This document shows, one piece after another, positions 34,261-43,238 of a stretch of 64,000 bases of DNA. Each line of letters starts with the position of its first letter. Within the stretch, counting starts at the first letter, position 1. The position numbers and the translations under genes are program-made. Origin of the DNA: Nitratireductor mangrovi (GTDB lineage Bacteria; Pseudomonadota; Alphaproteobacteria; Rhizobiales; Rhizobiaceae); NCBI RefSeq assembly GCF_007922615.2, contig NZ_CP042301.2, positions 4,758,001-4,822,000 of the forward strand, read 5' to 3'. The notes beneath the pieces are model-generated. The model did not search any database, had not been told where the DNA came from, and was given only the letters and a program-made list of their open reading frames with translations.

Positions 34261-35955
34261 TCAGTTGCGCAACTCGCGGCGCAGGATCTTGCCGACATTG
34301 GTTTTGGGCAACTCCTCGCGGAACTCGATCTTCTTCGGCCGCTTGTAGGCAGTGAGCTTGTCCTTGCAGTAGTCGTAGATGTCCTGCTCCTTCAGTGCAG
34401 GGTCCTTCTTCACGATGAACAGTTTCGGCACCTCGCCCGATTTCTCGTCGGGCACGCCGATCGCCGCCACCTCGAGCACGCCGGGATGGCCGGCGACGAC
34501 TTCCTCGATCTCGTTCGGATAGACGTTGAAGCCGGAGACCAGGATCATGTCCTTCTTGCGGTCAACGATCTTGACGAAGCCGTTCTCGTCCATGAAGCCC
34601 ATGTCGCCCGACTTGAAGAACCCGTCCTCCGTGAAGACTTTTGCCGTCTCGTCGGGCCGGTTCCAGTAGCCCGCCATGACCTGAGGCCCGCGGATGCAGA
34701 TTTCGCCGACCTCGCCGATCGGCAGGTCCTTGCCGTCCTCGTCGCGGATGGCGATTTCGGTCGACGGGATCGGCAGTCCGATCGTGCCCGAGAACTCGTC
34801 GGCGTCGAAACGGTTGCCGGTGGCGACCGGCGACGTCTCGGAGAGGCCGTAGCCTTCCGAGATCACGATCCCTGTCAGCTTCTTCCAGCGTTCGGCGACG
34901 CCGCGCTGGACCGCCATGCCGCCGCCGAAGGTCAGCACCAGCGGCTTGAAATCGAGCTTCTGAAACTCCTCGTTGTTCAAAAGCGCGTTGAACAGCGTGT
35001 TGAGGCCGGGGAAGACGTTGATCGGATATTTGGCGAATTCCTTGACCAGCGCCGGGATGTCGCGCGGGTTGGGAATGAGGATGTTTTCCGCGCCCTGCTG
35101 CATGCCCATCACCGCGTTCACGGTGAGCGCGTAGATATGATAGAGCGGCAGCGCACAGAGGTAGATGGGCCGCTCAGGGCGCGGCTTCTTCGCATAGGCG
35201 CTTTCGATCCAGATCGCGTTCTGCGCGACGTTGGCGAGCACGTTGCGGTGGAGCAGGGTCGCGCCCTTGGAAACCCCGGTGGTGCCGCCGGTGTATTGCA
35301 GGAAGGCGACATCATCCTCACCGACCTCGACCGGCTTCAGGCTCGCCGAAGCACCGGCCGACAGCGCATCGTTGAAGGCCAGGTGGCCGGGCAGCGACCA
35401 CGAGGGCACCATCTTCTTGACCCGGCGCACCACCAAATTGACGATCAGCCCCTTGAAGCCGAGCATGTCGCCCATCGTCGCCACCACGACGTGCTTGATC
35501 TTGGTCCGGGCTACGACCGCCTGCAGCGTCGCGGCAAAGTTTTCCAGGATGACGATCGCCTCGGCGCCGGAATCGTTGAGCTGGTGTTCCAGTTCGCGCG
35601 GCGTATAGAGCGGATTGACGTTCACCACTGTGTAGCCGGCGCGCAAGACACCCATCATGGTGACAGGGTATTGTAGAACGTTCGGCATCATGATGGCGAC
35701 GCGCGCGCCCTTCGCCAGCCCCCTGGCCTGCAGGAAGGCACCGAAATCCGCCGATTTCTTTTCGACCTCGGCAAAGGTGAGCGACTTGCCCATGCAAGTG
35801 AAGGCCGGCCGGCCGGCATGGGTCCGGCACGCCTCGACCAGAAGTTCGCCGATCGACCTCGCGGGCAGACCGGCAATCTCGGAAGGCATGCCCTGCGGAT
35901 AGCTCTTCAGCCAGGGATGGTCGGCCTTGGTTGGTTTGGCACTCGTGTCGGTCAC
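34261..35955 (-). CDS. Long-chain-fatty-acid--CoA ligase (FadD-like)
   Basis: A 564-residue AMP-forming acyl-CoA synthetase. The ATP loop is YTGGTTGVSKGATLLHRN, followed by SEGYGLSETSPV, GEICIRGPQVMAGYW and the hinge/acylation-state region GDMGFMDENGF with VDRKKDMILVSGFNVYPNEIEE (in part) and the catalytic Lys in TNVGKILRREL. The length and blocks match FadD of fatty-acid activation. GTG 35955 has GGAGG five bases upstream and is preferred over the ATG at 35997. A short palindrome 125 bases upstream may be its operator. Confidence 0.9.
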   Translation of the reverse strand: MTDTSAKPTKADHPWLKSYPQGMPSEIAGLPARSIGELLVEACRTHAGRPAFTCMGKSLTFAEVEKKSADFGAFLQARGLAKGARVAIMMPNVLQYPVTMMGVLRAGYTVVNVNPLYTPRELEHQLNDSGAEAIVILENFAATLQAVVARTKIKHVVVATMGDMLGFKGLIVNLVVRRVKKMVPSWSLPGHLAFNDALSAGASASLKPVEVGEDDVAFLQYTGGTTGVSKGATLLHRNVLANVAQNAIWIESAYAKKPRPERPIYLCALPLYHIYALTVNAVMGMQQGAENILIPNPRDIPALVKEFAKYPINVFPGLNTLFNALLNNEEFQKLDFKPLVLTFGGGMAVQRGVAERWKKLTGIVISEGYGLSETSPVATGNRFDADEFSGTIGLPIPSTEIAIRDEDGKDLPIGEVGEICIRGPQVMAGYWNRPDETAKVFTEDGFFKSGDMGFMDENGFVKIVDRKKDMILVSGFNVYPNEIEEVVAGHPGVLEVAAIGVPDEKSGEVPKLFIVKKDPALKEQDIYDYCKDKLTAYKRPKKIEFREELPKTNVGKILRRELRN

Positions 35956-36079
35956 CTGATCCTCCCTCGCGCAGCAGCGCTTGTTCTGTCCGGTCAACCG
36001 CGGCCCGACAGGCGGGCGACACGCGAGAAGCCGGCTTCCCTTGTCGTATCTAGGGCCAAGCTGCGCCGGCGTGCAAGTA

Positions 36080-36093
36080 TTACGTTGACGTAA
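36080..36093. promoter_or_regulatory. Palindrome TTACGT-TG-ACGTAA upstream of fadD-like gene
   Basis: Perfect 6-2-6 inverted repeat in the 181-base gap before the ligase gene. It resembles ACGT-centred sites reported by comparative genomics for MerR-type regulators of acyl-CoA catabolism (LiuR group) in proteobacteria. That match is from memory, and no such regulator gene is in the window. Confidence 0.4.
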
Positions 36094-36136
36094 AGGTTAG
36101 AGCAGCCTGCGTGCGTTTCGGCTGCACGGGCGGCGG

Positions 36137-36700
36137 CTATTGTCCGTAGCCGCTGTGGCCCTCGAGGAAACTCGCCTCTTCCGGCGAGCTTTCACGGCCG
36201 AGTGCGCGGTTGCGATGCGGGAAGCGACCGAAGCGGGCGACGATGTCGCGATGCTCGATGGCGTATTTCAGGCTGTTTTCGTTGCCGAGGTCGCGAAACA
36301 TCTTCACTGACAACTCCTGGTCGGCAAGCACCTCGGAATGCATCAGCGGCATGTAGAGAAACTGGCGCTCCGTTTCCGTCATGCCCGCATCGTAGCCGCG
36401 CTCGATTGCCCCGTGTGCAATGGCCAGCGCGACGGGATCGCCGGCGAAGGCATCCGGCGTCCGGCGGTGGATGTTGCGGGTGAACTGGTCGAGCACGATA
36501 ATGGCCGCAAGTGCCGATCGAGGGTCGCCGAGGAAGGCTTCAGGCGGAGAATGGAGCGCCGCCTCGCAGGTATCGGCAAACCGCGTCCTGATCCTGTCGT
36601 CGATGTCCTCGGCACCCGAGTACCAGTCTTCCGGCGTCATTTCGTCGAACCAGAAGCGCAGGACGGCTCCGGCGTCAAAAGGGCTGGTCGGCTTGTTCAT
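36137..36700 (-). CDS. DUF924 family protein
   Basis: A 187-residue protein of the DUF924 group: VLRFWFDEMTPEDWYSG at the start, LAAIIVLDQFTRNIHR, LYMPLMHSE and ARFGRFPHRNRALGRESSPEE near the end. The fold is alpha-helical and TPR-like; the biochemical function of the family is not known. ATG 36700 has AGGAGG four bases upstream. A longer frame upstream is Arg-rich and unsupported. It is divergent from the dipeptide transporter operon by 230 bases, which carries only promoters as far as I can tell. Confidence 0.88.
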   Translation of the reverse strand: MNKPTSPFDAGAVLRFWFDEMTPEDWYSGAEDIDDRIRTRFADTCEAALHSPPEAFLGDPRSALAAIIVLDQFTRNIHRRTPDAFAGDPVALAIAHGAIERGYDAGMTETERQFLYMPLMHSEVLADQELSVKMFRDLGNENSLKYAIEHRDIVARFGRFPHRNRALGRESSPEEASFLEGHSGYGQ

Positions 36701-36930
36701 GGGTCCTCCTGACCGACAATTAGTCGTCGCCCCGCCAAATTGCAAAGAGCGCCTCGAGGCTCGCCGCTGGGTTGATCGCAAATTCATTCTACCCCGACGC
36801 CGGAACGGAGACGAAACTTCCCTTGCGGCACGAATCTGGGGTGTTTCCATGCTCAATGATCGGTGCTTATATGCCGCCTTCACGGGCCGGGGCACAACGG
36901 TCCCAGCCAAGGTAATGGGAGTACTTTCAT

Positions 36931-38523
36931 ATGAAACGGTACAGCTTCGCGGCCGCTCTGCTGGCTGCGACGATGCTCGGTGGCGTCGCCAACGCAAAGA
37001 CACTGGTCTATTGCTCGGAAGGCTCGCCCGAAGGTTTTGACCCGGCGCTCTATACCGCCGGAACGACCTTCGATGCCTCCTCCAAGACGATCTACAACCG
37101 GCTCGTCCAGTTCGAACCCGGAACCACCAACACCGTACCCGGACTGGCGGAGAGCTGGGAAGTTTCGGATGACGGCCTCGAGGTCACCTTCAAGCTGCGC
37201 CCGGGCGTCAAGTTCCACACCACCGACTATTTCACCCCGTCGCGGGACTTCAACGCCGACGACGTGATCTTCACTTTCGAGCGCCAGCGCGTCGCTGACC
37301 ACCCGTTCCATGCCTATGTCGAAGGCGCGAGCTGGGAATATTTCAACGGCATGTCGATGCCGGACCTGATCAAGTCCGTCGAGAAGGTCGACGACATGAC
37401 GGTCAAGTTCGTCCTTAACCGTCCCGAGGCACCGTTCATCGCCAACATGGCAATGGATTTCGCGTCGGTGTTCTCCAAGGAATATGCCGACAAGCTGTCG
37501 GAAGGCGGCAACGTCTCCGACCTGAACCAGAAGCCGATCGGCACCGGCCCGTTCAAGTTCGTGGCCTACCAGCCTGACGCCGTGATCCGTTATGCCGCGC
37601 ATGCTGACTACTGGGCCGGCAAGCAGCCGATCGACGATCTCGTTTTTGCGATCGCCACCGACGCCTCGGTGCGCCAGCAGAAACTGATCGCCGGCGAGTG
37701 CCACGTCACGCCTTATCCGAACCCCGCGGACATCGAGAGCCTGAAGGCCAACGATCAGCTCAACGTCATGGAGCAGCAGGGTCTCAACGTCGGCTATCTG
37801 GCCTACAACACCAAGGTCGCGCCCTTCGACAACGCCAAGGTGCGCAAGGCGCTGAACATGGCGATCAACAAGGAAGCCATTCTCGACGCGGTCTTCCAGG
37901 GTGCCGGCCAGGCGGCGAAGAACCCGATCCCGCCGACGATGTGGTCGTATAACGACGCCATCGAGGACGATCCGTACGATCCGGACGCTGCCAAGGCGAT
38001 GCTCGCCGAAGCCGGCGTCTCCGACCTGTCGATGAAGGTCTGGGCGATGCCGGTGCAGCGCCCCTACAATCCGAACGCGCGTCGCATGGCCGAACTGATC
38101 CAGGAGGATTTCGGCAATATCGGCGTCGAGGTCGAGATCGTGTCCTATGAGTGGGGCGAATATCTCGAGCGCTCCAAGGCGGAGGACCGCGACGGTGCGG
38201 TGTTGCTCGGCTGGACCGGCGACAACGGCGATCCGGACAACTTCCTGGCCGTTCTGCTCGGCTGCGACGCCGTGGGTGGCGCCAATCGCGCGCAATGGTG
38301 CAACGACGAGTTCAACGGCCTGATCCAGAAGGCGAAGACGTTGAGCACGCAGGAGGAGCGTGCCGCGATCTACGAGGAGGCGCAGGTCGTCTTCAAGCGC
38401 GAAGCGCCTTGGGCCACGATCGCGCATTCGGTCGTCTTCATGCCCATGCGCAAGGAAGTGCAGGGCTACAAGATGGATCCGCTCGGCGGACATGCCTTCG
38501 AGGGCGTCGATCTCGCCGAGTAG
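36931..38523 (+). CDS. ABC transporter substrate-binding protein, dipeptide type (DppA family)
   Basis: A 530-residue periplasmic protein of the SBP_bac_5 family. The signal peptide is KRYSFAAALLAATMLGGVANA with cleavage before KTLVYCSEG. The family signature is seen in PGLAESWEVSDDGLEVTFKLRPGVKFH (in part) and NADDVIFTFERQ. It binds di- or tripeptides, heme or similar ligands. ATG 36931 has GGGAG about ten bases upstream. First gene of a five-gene importer operon; a GC hairpin after its stop probably stabilises its own mRNA, giving more binding protein than permease. Confidence 0.93.
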   Translation: MKRYSFAAALLAATMLGGVANAKTLVYCSEGSPEGFDPALYTAGTTFDASSKTIYNRLVQFEPGTTNTVPGLAESWEVSDDGLEVTFKLRPGVKFHTTDYFTPSRDFNADDVIFTFERQRVADHPFHAYVEGASWEYFNGMSMPDLIKSVEKVDDMTVKFVLNRPEAPFIANMAMDFASVFSKEYADKLSEGGNVSDLNQKPIGTGPFKFVAYQPDAVIRYAAHADYWAGKQPIDDLVFAIATDASVRQQKLIAGECHVTPYPNPADIESLKANDQLNVMEQQGLNVGYLAYNTKVAPFDNAKVRKALNMAINKEAILDAVFQGAGQAAKNPIPPTMWSYNDAIEDDPYDPDAAKAMLAEAGVSDLSMKVWAMPVQRPYNPNARRMAELIQEDFGNIGVEVEIVSYEWGEYLERSKAEDRDGAVLLGWTGDNGDPDNFLAVLLGCDAVGGANRAQWCNDEFNGLIQKAKTLSTQEERAAIYEEAQVVFKREAPWATIAHSVVFMPMRKEVQGYKMDPLGGHAFEGVDLAE

Positions 38524-38545
38524 GCGATAGTTCCCACGAGCAAAG

Positions 38546-38569
38546 CGGCGGCGGCTCCGGCCGCCGCCG
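38546..38569 (+). other. GC-rich hairpin between binding-protein and permease genes
   Basis: Stem CGGCGGCGGC / GCCGCCGCCG (10 pairs) with loop TCCG and no T run. Typical intercistronic stabiliser or partial terminator that raises the level of the upstream binding-protein mRNA. Confidence 0.7.
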
Positions 38570-38581
38570 ACCCGGTTTCCA

Positions 38582-39586
38582 ATGCTGCGATTTCTGATTT
38601 ACCGCCTGGCGCTGCTGGTACCCACCTTCATTGGGGTCTCCATCATCGCGTTCTCTTTCATCCGGCTGCTGCCGGGCGATCCGATCCTGCTGCTGGCCGG
38701 CGAGCGCGGCATGAGCGAGGAGCGCTACCAGCAACTTCGGGCTCTCTACGGCTTCGACCAGCCGCTCTATGTGCAATATTTCAATTATGTCGGAGACCTG
38801 CTTCAAGGTGACCTCGGCAACTCGATCGTCACCAAGCGGCCGGTCCTGGATGAATTCTTTACCCTTTTCCCAGCCACGATCGAACTCTCGCTCTGCGCGA
38901 TCATCGTGGCCATACTGGTCGGCGTGCCCGCAGGCGTCGTCGCGGCGGTGCGGCGGGGATCGTGGTTCGATCAGTCGATCATGGGCGCCGCACTTGTCGG
39001 TTATTCAATGCCGATCTTCTGGTGGGGCCTGCTGCTGATCATTCTGTTCTCGGGCATCCTCGGCTGGACGCCGGTTTCGGGACGTATTTCGCTTATCTAC
39101 TTCTTCCCGCCGGTGACCGGTTTGATGCTGATCGACAGCCTGCTTTCGGGGCAGGCCGGCGCCTTCAAGTCGGCGGTGTCGCATCTCATCCTGCCGACGG
39201 TCGTGCTCGCCACGATCCCGCTGGCGGTGATCGCCCGCCAGACGCGCTCGGCAATGCTGGAAGTTCTCGGCGAGGATTATGTGCGCACGGCGCGCTCCAA
39301 GGGCCTGCCGCCACGGCGGGTGATCGGCCTGCACGCGCTGCGCAACGCGCTGATCCCCGTCATCACCACGATCGGCCTGCAGGTCGGCGTTCTTCTCGCC
39401 GGCGCGATCCTCACCGAGACCATTTTTTCGTGGCCCGGCATCGGCAAGTGGATGGTCGACAGCGTTTCCAAGCGTGACTACGAGGTGGTGCAAGGGGGCC
39501 TGTTGCTGATCGCCGCCGTCATCATGATCGTCAACCTGATCGTCGACGTGCTTTACGGTCTCGTTAACCCCAAGATCAGGCACTGA
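38582..39586 (+). CDS. ABC transporter permease, DppB family
   Basis: A 334-residue inner-membrane permease with six hydrophobic segments. The N-terminal segment MLRFLIYRLALLVPTFIGVS and the long periplasmic loop after it (LYGFDQPLYVQYFNYVGDLL in part) are typical of DppB. The EAA loop is LGEDYVRTARSKGLPPRRVIGLHALRNALIPV (in part: RTARSKGLPPRRVIGLHALR). It pairs with the DppC-type subunit that follows after four bases. ATG 38582 coincides with the start of the first membrane segment. Confidence 0.93.
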   Translation: MLRFLIYRLALLVPTFIGVSIIAFSFIRLLPGDPILLLAGERGMSEERYQQLRALYGFDQPLYVQYFNYVGDLLQGDLGNSIVTKRPVLDEFFTLFPATIELSLCAIIVAILVGVPAGVVAAVRRGSWFDQSIMGAALVGYSMPIFWWGLLLIILFSGILGWTPVSGRISLIYFFPPVTGLMLIDSLLSGQAGAFKSAVSHLILPTVVLATIPLAVIARQTRSAMLEVLGEDYVRTARSKGLPPRRVIGLHALRNALIPVITTIGLQVGVLLAGAILTETIFSWPGIGKWMVDSVSKRDYEVVQGGLLLIAAVIMIVNLIVDVLYGLVNPKIRH

Positions 39587-39590
39587 GGCG

Positions 39591-40523
39591 GTGAGCGTGA
39601 CCGGACAACAAAACGCGGCCACGACCGGAGCGAAGACCTCAGCAGGTTTCGTGTCGCAACGTCGCGCCATGCTGCGCGAGTTCTGGTACTATTTTTCGCA
39701 GAACCGCGGCGCCGTCATCGGGCTTTTTGTCTTCCTCTTCATCGTGGTCGTCGCGCTGCTGGCGCCGCTGATCGCACCGCACAGCCCGAGCCTGCAGAAC
39801 CGGGGTTCCTTCCTCGTGCCGCCTGTCTGGCAGGAGGGCGGCGACTGGCGCTTCCTTCTCGGAACCGACGCCGTTGGCCGCGACATCCTCTCGCGGCTGA
39901 TCTACGGGGCGCGGTTTTCGCTGTTCATCGGCCTGGTCGTGGTCTCGCTGTCCGTCAGCGTCGGTGTGATCATCGGCCTCGCCGCCGGTTATTTCCGGGG
40001 TGTCATCGACACCGCCGTGACGCGGTTGATGGACATCATCCTGGCTTTCCCGTCGCTTCTGCTGGCGCTGGTGCTGGTTGCCATACTTGGCCCCGGACTG
40101 ACCAATGCCATGATCGCGATCGCCCTCGTCCAGCAGCCGCACTACGTGCGCCTGACCCGAGCCGCGGTCATGGCGGAGAAGGGTCAGGACTACGTAACAG
40201 CCGCGCGCGTTGCCGGCGCCGGCAATCTGCGGCTGATGTTCCGCACCATACTGCCCAACTGCCTGGCGCCACTGATCGTGCAGGCCGCGCTCTCTTTTTC
40301 TACCGCCATCCTCGATGCCGCTGCACTCGGCTTTCTCGGCATGGGCGCCCAACCGCCCACACCGGAATGGGGCACCATGCTCGCCGAGGCGCGGGAATTC
40401 ATCCTGCGCGCCTGGTGGGTGGTGACCTTGCCCGGCCTTGCGATCCTGGTCACGGTGCTCGCCATCAACCTGATGGGTGACGGCTTGCGTGATGCGCTCG
40501 ACCCGAAACTGAAGAGGTCGTGA
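39591..40523 (+). CDS. ABC transporter permease, DppC family
   Basis: A 310-residue permease partner. A polar N-terminus of about 35 residues is followed by the first membrane segment (GAVIGLFVFLFIVVVALLAPL) and the DppC signature HPLGTDAVGRDILSRLIYGAR-like block (here LLGTDAVGRDILSRLIYGAR). The EAA loop is near YVTAARVAGAGNLRLMFRTI. GTG 39591 lies four bases after the preceding stop. Its 3' end overlaps the ATPase reading frame at GTGA 40520. Confidence 0.93.
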   Translation: MSVTGQQNAATTGAKTSAGFVSQRRAMLREFWYYFSQNRGAVIGLFVFLFIVVVALLAPLIAPHSPSLQNRGSFLVPPVWQEGGDWRFLLGTDAVGRDILSRLIYGARFSLFIGLVVVSLSVSVGVIIGLAAGYFRGVIDTAVTRLMDIILAFPSLLLALVLVAILGPGLTNAMIAIALVQQPHYVRLTRAAVMAEKGQDYVTAARVAGAGNLRLMFRTILPNCLAPLIVQAALSFSTAILDAAALGFLGMGAQPPTPEWGTMLAEAREFILRAWWVVTLPGLAILVTVLAINLMGDGLRDALDPKLKRS

Positions 40524-40525
40524 CG

Positions 40526-41377
40526 ATGCACCTTCTCGCCATTGAAAACCTCGTCGTCGAGTTCGAAACCGCCAGCGGCCCGTTCCGTGCCGTCGATGGT
40601 GTGTCGCTGCATGTCGACGCTCGCGAGGTGCTGGCGATTGTCGGCGAATCCGGGTCCGGCAAGTCGGTCGCGATGCTGGCCGTGATGGGCTTGCTGCCGT
40701 GGACTGCGAAAGTAACCGCCGCCCGCATGGAGTTTGCCGGCCGCGACATGCTTACCCTTTCTGCGGCGGAGCGGCGCAAGATCATCGGCAAGGACATCGC
40801 CATGATCTTCCAGGAACCGGTCGCCAGCCTCAATCCGTGCTTCACGGTCGGCTTCCAGATCGAGGAAGTGCTGCGGGTGCACACCGGGCTTGACGCAAAG
40901 GCGCGCCGGAAGCGCGCAATCGAGCTTATGACCGACGTGGGCATTCCGGAACCGGAGGAGCGGCTGGGCGTCTTCCCGCACCAGATGTCGGGCGGCCAGT
41001 GCCAGCGTGTCATGATAGCGATTGCGCTCGCCTGCAATCCCAGGCTCCTGATCGCCGACGAACCGACCACCGCGCTTGACGTCACCATCCAGAAACAGAT
41101 TCTCGACCTGCTGATGAAACTGCAGGCCGAGCACGGCATGGGGCTGATCATGATCACCCACGACATGGGCGTGGTCGCCGAGACGGCCGATCGCGTCGTG
41201 GTGCAGTATCGGGGCCGCAAGATGGAGGAGGCCGACGTGCTTTCGCTGTTCGAGGCGCCGAAGCACAACTATACCAAGGCCTTACTGGCTGCGCTCCCCG
41301 ACAACGCGACGGGCGACCGGCTGCCGACGATCTCCGACATCTTCGACGGCTACGCAGGCGACGGAGCCTCCGCATGA
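40526..41377 (+). CDS. ABC transporter ATP-binding protein, DppD family
   Basis: A 283-residue ATPase. Walker A GESGSGKSV, Q-loop FQEPVASLNP, signature MSGGQCQRVMIAIAL, Walker B LLIADEPTTALDV and the His switch in ITHDMG are present. The oligopeptide C-terminal region is short and lacks the Cys-rich 4Fe-4S motif found in many DppD proteins. ATG 40526 has AGAGG eight bases upstream; a GTG at 40520 that overlaps the previous stop is the alternative. Cytoplasmic face of the importer. Confidence 0.92.
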   Translation: MHLLAIENLVVEFETASGPFRAVDGVSLHVDAREVLAIVGESGSGKSVAMLAVMGLLPWTAKVTAARMEFAGRDMLTLSAAERRKIIGKDIAMIFQEPVASLNPCFTVGFQIEEVLRVHTGLDAKARRKRAIELMTDVGIPEPEERLGVFPHQMSGGQCQRVMIAIALACNPRLLIADEPTTALDVTIQKQILDLLMKLQAEHGMGLIMITHDMGVVAETADRVVVQYRGRKMEEADVLSLFEAPKHNYTKALLAALPDNATGDRLPTISDIFDGYAGDGASA

Positions 41378-42201
41378 GCGAGATCGTATTGGAAGGCCGC
41401 GAACTCGTCCGCGACTACCACATCGGCGGTGGGCTGTTTTCGGCGTCGCGCACGATCCACGCGGTCAAGGGCGTTTCCTTCAGGGTCGAGAAGGGCAAGA
41501 CGCTCGCGATCGTCGGCGAATCCGGCTGCGGCAAGTCCACCCTCGCCCGCATCATCACGATGATCGACGCCCCCACTGCGGGCGAGCTTTTCATCGATGG
41601 CGAGAAGATCGACATTGCCCGTGACGGCCTGACGGCGGAATTGCGCCGCAAGGTGCAGATCGTCTTCCAGAACCCGTACGGCTCGCTCAACCCGCGCCAG
41701 AAGATCGGCGATGTTCTTGGCGAGCCATTGCTGGTCAACACCGCCATGCCGACGGCGGAGCGGCGCGACCGGGCCATGGAGATGCTGTTGAAGGTCGGGC
41801 TCGGGCCGGAGCATTTCAATCGCTATCCGCATATGTTCTCGGGCGGCCAGCGCCAGCGGATCGCGATCGCCCGCGCACTGATGCTGAACCCGCGCATCCT
41901 GGTGCTCGACGAGCCAGTCTCGGCGCTCGACCTGTCGGTGCAGGCGCAGGTTCTGAACCTTCTCGCCGACCTGCAGGACGAGTTTGAACTCACCTATGTC
42001 TTCATCAGCCACGACCTGTCCGTGGTGCGCTACATCGCCGACGACGTGATGGTGATGTATTTCGGCGAGGCGGTCGAATATGGCAGCCGCGACAGCGTTT
42101 TCTCCGACCCGCAGCACAGCTATACGAGGACGCTTTTCGCGGCCACGCCTCGCGCCGACGTCGAAAGCATCAGGGCGCGCCTCGCCAGGAAGGCGGCCTA
42201 G
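41374..42201 (+). CDS. ABC transporter ATP-binding protein, DppF family
   Basis: A 275-residue second ATPase of the importer. Walker A GESGCGKST, Q-loop FQNPYGSLNPRQ (the usual DppF motif), signature FSGGQRQRIAIARAL, Walker B ILVLDEPVSALDL and H-loop SHDLSVVRYIAD are visible. Start ATG 41374 overlaps the previous stop by four bases. Its stop codon (TAG 42199-42201) overlaps that of the convergent bhcR within a shared CTAG. Confidence 0.93.
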   Translation: MSEIVLEGRELVRDYHIGGGLFSASRTIHAVKGVSFRVEKGKTLAIVGESGCGKSTLARIITMIDAPTAGELFIDGEKIDIARDGLTAELRRKVQIVFQNPYGSLNPRQKIGDVLGEPLLVNTAMPTAERRDRAMEMLLKVGLGPEHFNRYPHMFSGGQRQRIAIARALMLNPRILVLDEPVSALDLSVQAQVLNLLADLQDEFELTYVFISHDLSVVRYIADDVMVMYFGEAVEYGSRDSVFSDPQHSYTRTLFAATPRADVESIRARLARKAA

Positions 42202-43046
42202 GCGTCGCCCGGCGGCTTTGGAGCGCGACCACCGACCGCGGCGGTGATCGTCGCTGCCGCCTTGCGAACCAGTTCGCCATGCCGGGCATCGTTTTCCTGC
42301 GAGACCCGAACCGACGGCCCTGAAATCGACACGCCCGCCACCGCTTCACCGAAGGCGTTGAAGATCGGGGCGGCGATGCAGCGCATCCCAACGGTTCGTT
42401 CCTCGTCGTCAACCGCCCAGCCGCGCGCCCGCGTCTGTTCCAGTTCTTCGACCAGGCGACCAGGCTCGGCGATGGTGCGTTCGGTAAACCGCGCCAGTCC
42501 CTTGTCGCGCACGATATGGTCGACCCGGCGCTGCGGCAGGAAGGCCAGAAGCGCCTTGCCGATGCCCGATGCGTGCGCCGGCCCGCGCGTGCCGGGTCGG
42601 AAGAAGGCGCGGATCGGCTCATGTGTCTCCACCTGGCTGACGAAGATGACCTCGCCGCCATCGAGGATGGCGAGATTGGCCGTTTCACCAGTTTGCGCCA
42701 TCAGCGCCTGCATGACCGGCCGGCTCTGCTCGACCATGCTGGTTCGTCCGAGGAAGGTGCTGCCGATCCGGAACGCCTCGAGCCCGACGAACCAGAGCTG
42801 GTTCTTTTCGTCGAACTCGACAATGCCGTGTTTCTGCAGCGTGATCAGCACCCGGTAGACCGTCGACGGGGCCTGCTCCATCGCCGCTGCGATCTCCGAC
42901 AGCGACAGGCCATCGGCCTCGGCAACACGTTTCAGGATGGCGATCGCGCGGTCGAGCGACTGAACCGACCCTCCCTGCTGGGCCCGGTTGAAGGCGCGCG
43001 GCCTCCCCCGTGAGCGCTTGATGCGATTATCCATGACTGTCACCAT
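42198..43046 (-). CDS. bhcR: IclR family regulator BhcR
   Basis: A 282-residue IclR-type regulator. The winged helix spans about 28-85 (VQSLDRAIAILKRVAEADG, SEIAAAMEQAPSTVYRVL) and the effector domain follows (HASGIGKALLAFLP, GMRCIAAPIFNAFGEAVAGVSISGP in part). Divergent placement in front of bhcABCD identifies it as BhcR, which in Paracoccus denitrificans binds the bhc promoter and releases or changes binding with glyoxylate. The start is ATG 43046; ATG 43034 is the alternative. It is convergent with the peptide-type transporter operon. Confidence 0.9.
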   Translation of the reverse strand: MVTVMDNRIKRSRGRPRAFNRAQQGGSVQSLDRAIAILKRVAEADGLSLSEIAAAMEQAPSTVYRVLITLQKHGIVEFDEKNQLWFVGLEAFRIGSTFLGRTSMVEQSRPVMQALMAQTGETANLAILDGGEVIFVSQVETHEPIRAFFRPGTRGPAHASGIGKALLAFLPQRRVDHIVRDKGLARFTERTIAEPGRLVEELEQTRARGWAVDDEERTVGMRCIAAPIFNAFGEAVAGVSISGPSVRVSQENDARHGELVRKAAATITAAVGGRAPKPPGDA

Positions 43047-43124
43047 AAGCGTAAAATTTTTTCAGTCTGCGGAAAACAAAAAAGCATATACAGAACAGTG
43101 GGTAAAGCGACCTGCGAAGAAGAA

Positions 43125-43139
43125 TGAAAAAATTTTTCA
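43125..43139. promoter_or_regulatory. Palindrome in bhcR-bhcA intergenic region, BhcR operator candidate
   Basis: TGAAAAA-A-TTTTTCA is a perfect 7-1-7 inverted repeat, 100 bases before bhcA. A related element (AAAATTTTTTCA, 43053-43064) lies just upstream of the bhcR start. The AT-rich 190-base gap is otherwise free of genes. Two like sites, one near each divergent start, suit one shared regulator. Confidence 0.5.
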
Positions 43140-43238
43140 AAAAAATTGCGCGCGATGCCGGGCAAGCCTATCGTAGGCCCATTCTTCGGCGGCCGCCTGA
43201 CGGTGGCGCCTGATGCCGCGACCAGTGGAGGACGCGCA

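Noticed and set aside
36880..38493. Minus-strand frame of 537 codons
   Set aside because: Antisense to the binding-protein gene, which has a signal peptide and family motifs.
38546..38569. Rho-independent terminator inside the peptide-transporter operon
   Set aside because: No T run follows the stem and the permease genes downstream need read-through; an mRNA stabiliser fits better.
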